Origin: Candidatus Nitrosomarinus sp.
GTDB lineage: Archaea > Thermoproteota > Nitrososphaeria > Nitrososphaerales > Nitrosopumilaceae
Length of the DNA stretch: 22,473 bases
Direction of reading: 5' to 3'
Assembly (NCBI GenBank): GCA_003702465.1
Contig: REGF01000008.1
Location: 1 to 22,473, forward strand
Made by a program: the position numbers and the translations under genes. The number at the start of each line of letters is the position of its first letter. Position 1 is the first letter of the stretch. Shown in pieces: positions 20,012-22,473 of the stretch. The notes beneath the pieces were generated by a model. It had not been told where the DNA came from, did no database searches, and was given only the letters and a program-made list of their open reading frames with translations.

Positions 20012-22473
20012 TTGAAATTTTCATGTCCAAAATGTAAATCAAAAATTGAAATTCAAAAAACATTTAACAAAAAAATGCATGTATCTTGCAATAAATGTGG
20101 AATTCAAGATATTCTAGAATTTTCAAAAAATCCTGATGAAGTATTCTTAGAATTTTTAGCAAGATTTGACAAGGGATTAGTTACTCAAAAAGAACTAACA
20201 ATAGAATTAGCCGATGAAGGAATTATCAGAGCAGATAAAGAAATTAATGAAATGATCGGAGAATCAAATCCAGAAAAATTTCTGGAAGAAATTTTGCGTT
20301 CAAAAAAAGATTTTATTTCAGATTATAAAATTATGAAGAATTCCGAGCCTAAAATGGGTTGTAAAGTTGGAGATTTAGGATTAAAAGAAGAAATTTCAAA
20401 TTTTTTAAATGAATTAAAAATTGAACAATTTTACAAATTTCAAGAAGAGGCAATTCAAGAAATAGTATTTGGGGAAAATATTGTTATCGAGGCACCAACA
20501 GCATCAGGAAAAACAGAGGCATTTTTAATTCCAGTAATTCAAAGAATTAAAAAAGAATCGAATAAAGACAAAATTTTTGCAATTTTTGTGTATCCTACAA
20601 AAGCATTAGCAAGAGATCAATTTCCAAAAATTAAAAAATTTGCAGATAAAATAAAAATTAATGTTAAAGTTTTTGACGGAGATACAAAAATAGAAGAAAG
20701 GAGAGAAATTATTGAAACACCTCCTGAAATCATAATTACAAATTTTGATGTTTTACATTATCATTTATGGCATCAAACTAAATTTTCAAATTTACTAAAT
20801 TCAACAAAAATCTTAGTAGTAGATGAAGCACATGTTTATTCAGGAATTTTTGGATCTAATGTTCATTATATCATAAAAAGATTAAAAAGAATTTGTAAAA
20901 ATAAATTACAATTTGTTGCAGCGTCTGCAACATTAGAAGATGCTAAAACATTTTGTGAGCAATTATTTGGTGAAAAAATGCAATTAATCAAAGGTTCAGG
21001 TAAAAAAGGAGAAACAGATTTTGTGATGTTGTTTCCATCACTTAGAACTCAAAGAAACCTAATGGTAGAATTAACAAAAAAATTGACAGATAGAAATCAC
21101 AAAACAATGATTTTTAGCAATTCGCACTTGAATGCTGAACTTTTAGCAATACAGTCAAAAAAGCAGAAAATCAACATCAAGGTACATCGAGCAGGATTAA
21201 TGGCAAATTATAGAATGTCTGTCGAAAAACAATTCAAAGAGGACAAATTACAAGCAATTTCATGTACTCCAACCCTAGAATTAGGCATAGATGTTGGAAA
21301 TGTTGATTGTGTTATTTCATCTACAATTCCAGTTAATAGGCTCACTCAAAGAATAGGAAGAGCTGCTAGAAAAGGGCAAAGAGGGTATGCATTTTTAGCA
21401 TTAGGAAATGATCCAATTTCACAATATTACAAAAATCATCCTAAGGATTATTTTGAAGATATTGAAAAAACATACATTGATCCAAATAATCCATTTGTAG
21501 AAGAATTTCAAATTCTAGCAATGGCTTGCGATAAACCAATTTCAAAACATGAATTAAAAGAACATCAAGAAATGATTAAACATCTTTTGACAAAAGGAAA
21601 TTTAGTAGAATCAAATAATCGAATTATTCCAAATTTTGAAAAAATAAATTCAATTTTAAATGACTATAGTATTAGAGGTATTGGTAAATCAATCGACATT
21701 TTTCTTAATGAGAAAAAAGTTGGAGATAGAATTTTGCCTATTGCATTAGAAGAATTACACAAAGATGCAATTTATTTTCTAGCTGGATCACGCTACAAAG
21801 TAAAAGAATTGAATTATCCAAAAAAGAATTTTGCCAAAATTGAAAGAATTCCAAAAGATTATCCATACTACACAAAATCATTAACAGAAGAATGGCCAAC
21901 AATTGAAACAATATTTGAAAAAAGAAATGCAGGAGGAATTGAAATAGCCTTTTGTAAATTACACATAGAGAAGAAGGTTTTAGGATATGTGAATTTAGAA
22001 TTAGGACAAGAAGTTGCACAGGGTGAAAAAATTATGCTAGATAGTCCACTGGAATATGATTTCATCACAAAAGGGATTGTATTTCATGCACCAAGACCTC
22101 TAAAAATCATTAAAAAATCTGAAGATGAAGAATACACTGAAGCTAGTGGATATCATGCCACTGAGCATGTAGTAATTGAAGGTAGTAATATGATAACAGG
22201 AGGAGTTTCACAAGATTTAGGCGGTATTTCATTAGGTACGTCAGGCTTAATTTTCATTTATGATGGAGCAATTGGAGGTAGTGGGGCTAGTAAGGCATTG
22301 TATGATAGATTTGAAAAAGCACTTGAAAGAAGTATGCACATTGTAAAAGAATGCCCATGTAAAAATGAGGCAGGGTGTCCAAGATGTACATTTTCCTATC
22401 GATGTGGAAATAATAATGAGTTTTTACACAAATATTCAGCATTAGAAATTTTAGAAAGAATCAACAAAGGAGA
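20012..22473 (+). CDS. DEAH-box helicase with N-terminal zinc ribbon and C-terminal DUF1998/MZB-type domain (partial, runs off the window)
   Basis: Superfamily 2 helicase, at least 820 aa, open to the window end with no stop. Seen: an N-terminal zinc ribbon (Cys5, Cys8, Cys26, Cys29), Walker A APTASGKT at 161-168, motif Ia YPTKALARD, motif II DEAH at 271-274, motif III SATL at 305-308, motif VI QRIGRAARKGQRG near 446-458, and a C-terminal HATEHV...YDGAIGGSG block with a cysteine cluster (Cys781, 783, 789, 792, 798). The order fits the Hrq1/MrfA family (helicase plus Zn-binding MZB/DUF1998), known in DNA repair such as mitomycin-type crosslinks. TTG 20012 is inferred: an in-frame stop lies just before it, and the next ATG (about 20075) would delete the first zinc knuckle. 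Divergent from the DNA methyltransferase. The true C-terminus is unseen. A role in repair or defence is inference. Confidence 0.85.
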   Translation, partial: MKFSCPKCKSKIEIQKTFNKKMHVSCNKCGIQDILEFSKNPDEVFLEFLARFDKGLVTQKELTIELADEGIIRADKEINEMIGESNPEKFLEEILRSKKDFISDYKIMKNSEPKMGCKVGDLGLKEEISNFLNELKIEQFYKFQEEAIQEIVFGENIVIEAPTASGKTEAFLIPVIQRIKKESNKDKIFAIFVYPTKALARDQFPKIKKFADKIKINVKVFDGDTKIEERREIIETPPEIIITNFDVLHYHLWHQTKFSNLLNSTKILVVDEAHVYSGIFGSNVHYIIKRLKRICKNKLQFVAASATLEDAKTFCEQLFGEKMQLIKGSGKKGETDFVMLFPSLRTQRNLMVELTKKLTDRNHKTMIFSNSHLNAELLAIQSKKQKINIKVHRAGLMANYRMSVEKQFKEDKLQAISCTPTLELGIDVGNVDCVISSTIPVNRLTQRIGRAARKGQRGYAFLALGNDPISQYYKNHPKDYFEDIEKTYIDPNNPFVEEFQILAMACDKPISKHELKEHQEMIKHLLTKGNLVESNNRIIPNFEKINSILNDYSIRGIGKSIDIFLNEKKVGDRILPIALEELHKDAIYFLAGSRYKVKELNYPKKNFAKIERIPKDYPYYTKSLTEEWPTIETIFEKRNAGGIEIAFCKLHIEKKVLGYVNLELGQEVAQGEKIMLDSPLEYDFITKGIVFHAPRPLKIIKKSEDEEYTEASGYHATEHVVIEGSNMITGGVSQDLGGISLGTSGLIFIYDGAIGGSGASKALYDRFEKALERSMHIVKECPCKNEAGCPRCTFSYRCGNNNEFLHKYSALEILERINKG

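Noticed and set aside
21738..22068. Minus-strand open frames inside the helicase gene
   Set aside because: They oppose a continuous helicase frame with all motifs present, and their sequence is low-complexity Leu/Ser-rich.
1..22473. CRISPR array, transposon, integrase, tRNA or rRNA genes
   Set aside because: I looked for regular repeats, transposase or integrase motifs, and conserved tRNA/rRNA segments and found none; small C/D-box RNAs cannot be excluded by eye.

Overview
The window looks like chromosomal DNA of a marine ammonia-oxidising archaeon (Nitrososphaerota, formerly Thaumarchaeota), most like Nitrosopumilus. The evidence is an archaeal gene set (archaeal DnaG primase, proteasome alpha subunit, diphthine synthase, CTP-type riboflavin kinase), strongly AT-rich DNA with A/T-ending codons, TATA-like boxes about 25-35 bases before many start codons (leaderless-type transcripts), and an adjacent pair matching the 3-hydroxypropionyl-CoA synthetase (ADP-forming) and 3-hydroxypropionyl-CoA dehydratase/crotonyl-CoA hydratase of the thaumarchaeal 3-hydroxypropionate/4-hydroxybutyrate (HP/HB) carbon-fixation cycle. 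The genus is inferred from remembered family resemblance, not from a search.

Region 1 (about 30-6901, + strand) is a compact LysW-dependent lysine/arginine biosynthesis cluster: lysY, lysZ, lysJ and an Lrp/AsnC regulator in one tightly overlapping run, then a promoter and lysS (homocitrate synthase), lysW (carrier protein, 55 aa), lysX and lysK. LysX or its paralogue loads aminoadipate (or glutamate) onto LysW, LysZ/LysY/LysJ phosphorylate, reduce and transaminate the carried side chain, and LysK releases lysine (or ornithine). The encoded LysW ends in Gln instead of the Glu to which the substrate is normally attached.

Region 2 (6901-10430) continues with diphthine synthase fused to a DUF357 domain and an FAD synthase with an N-terminal winged helix. 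These converge on a minus-strand pair, dnaG and a riboflavin kinase that also carries an N-terminal winged helix (RbkR type). The last two flavin-cofactor steps, riboflavin to FMN to FAD, therefore sit tail to tail.

Region 3 (10561-15957, - strand) holds an A-type Fe-S carrier, the two HP/HB-cycle enzymes, a stand-alone class I glutamine amidotransferase and glutamate dehydrogenase. Carbon fixation and ammonia assimilation are neighbours here.

Region 4 (16095-19138, + strand) has the proteasome alpha subunit (divergent from gdhA), a MenG/UbiE-like methyltransferase translationally coupled to an MFS transporter, and a TatA-like translocase subunit.

Region 5 (19142-22473) has an apparently orphan DPPF-type DNA methyltransferase on the minus strand. 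It is divergent from a large DEAH helicase with an N-terminal zinc ribbon and a C-terminal DUF1998/MZB-like cysteine cluster, which runs off the window. No rRNA, tRNA, CRISPR array, insertion sequence or integration site was recognised, and no gene-free stretch exceeds 300 bases.
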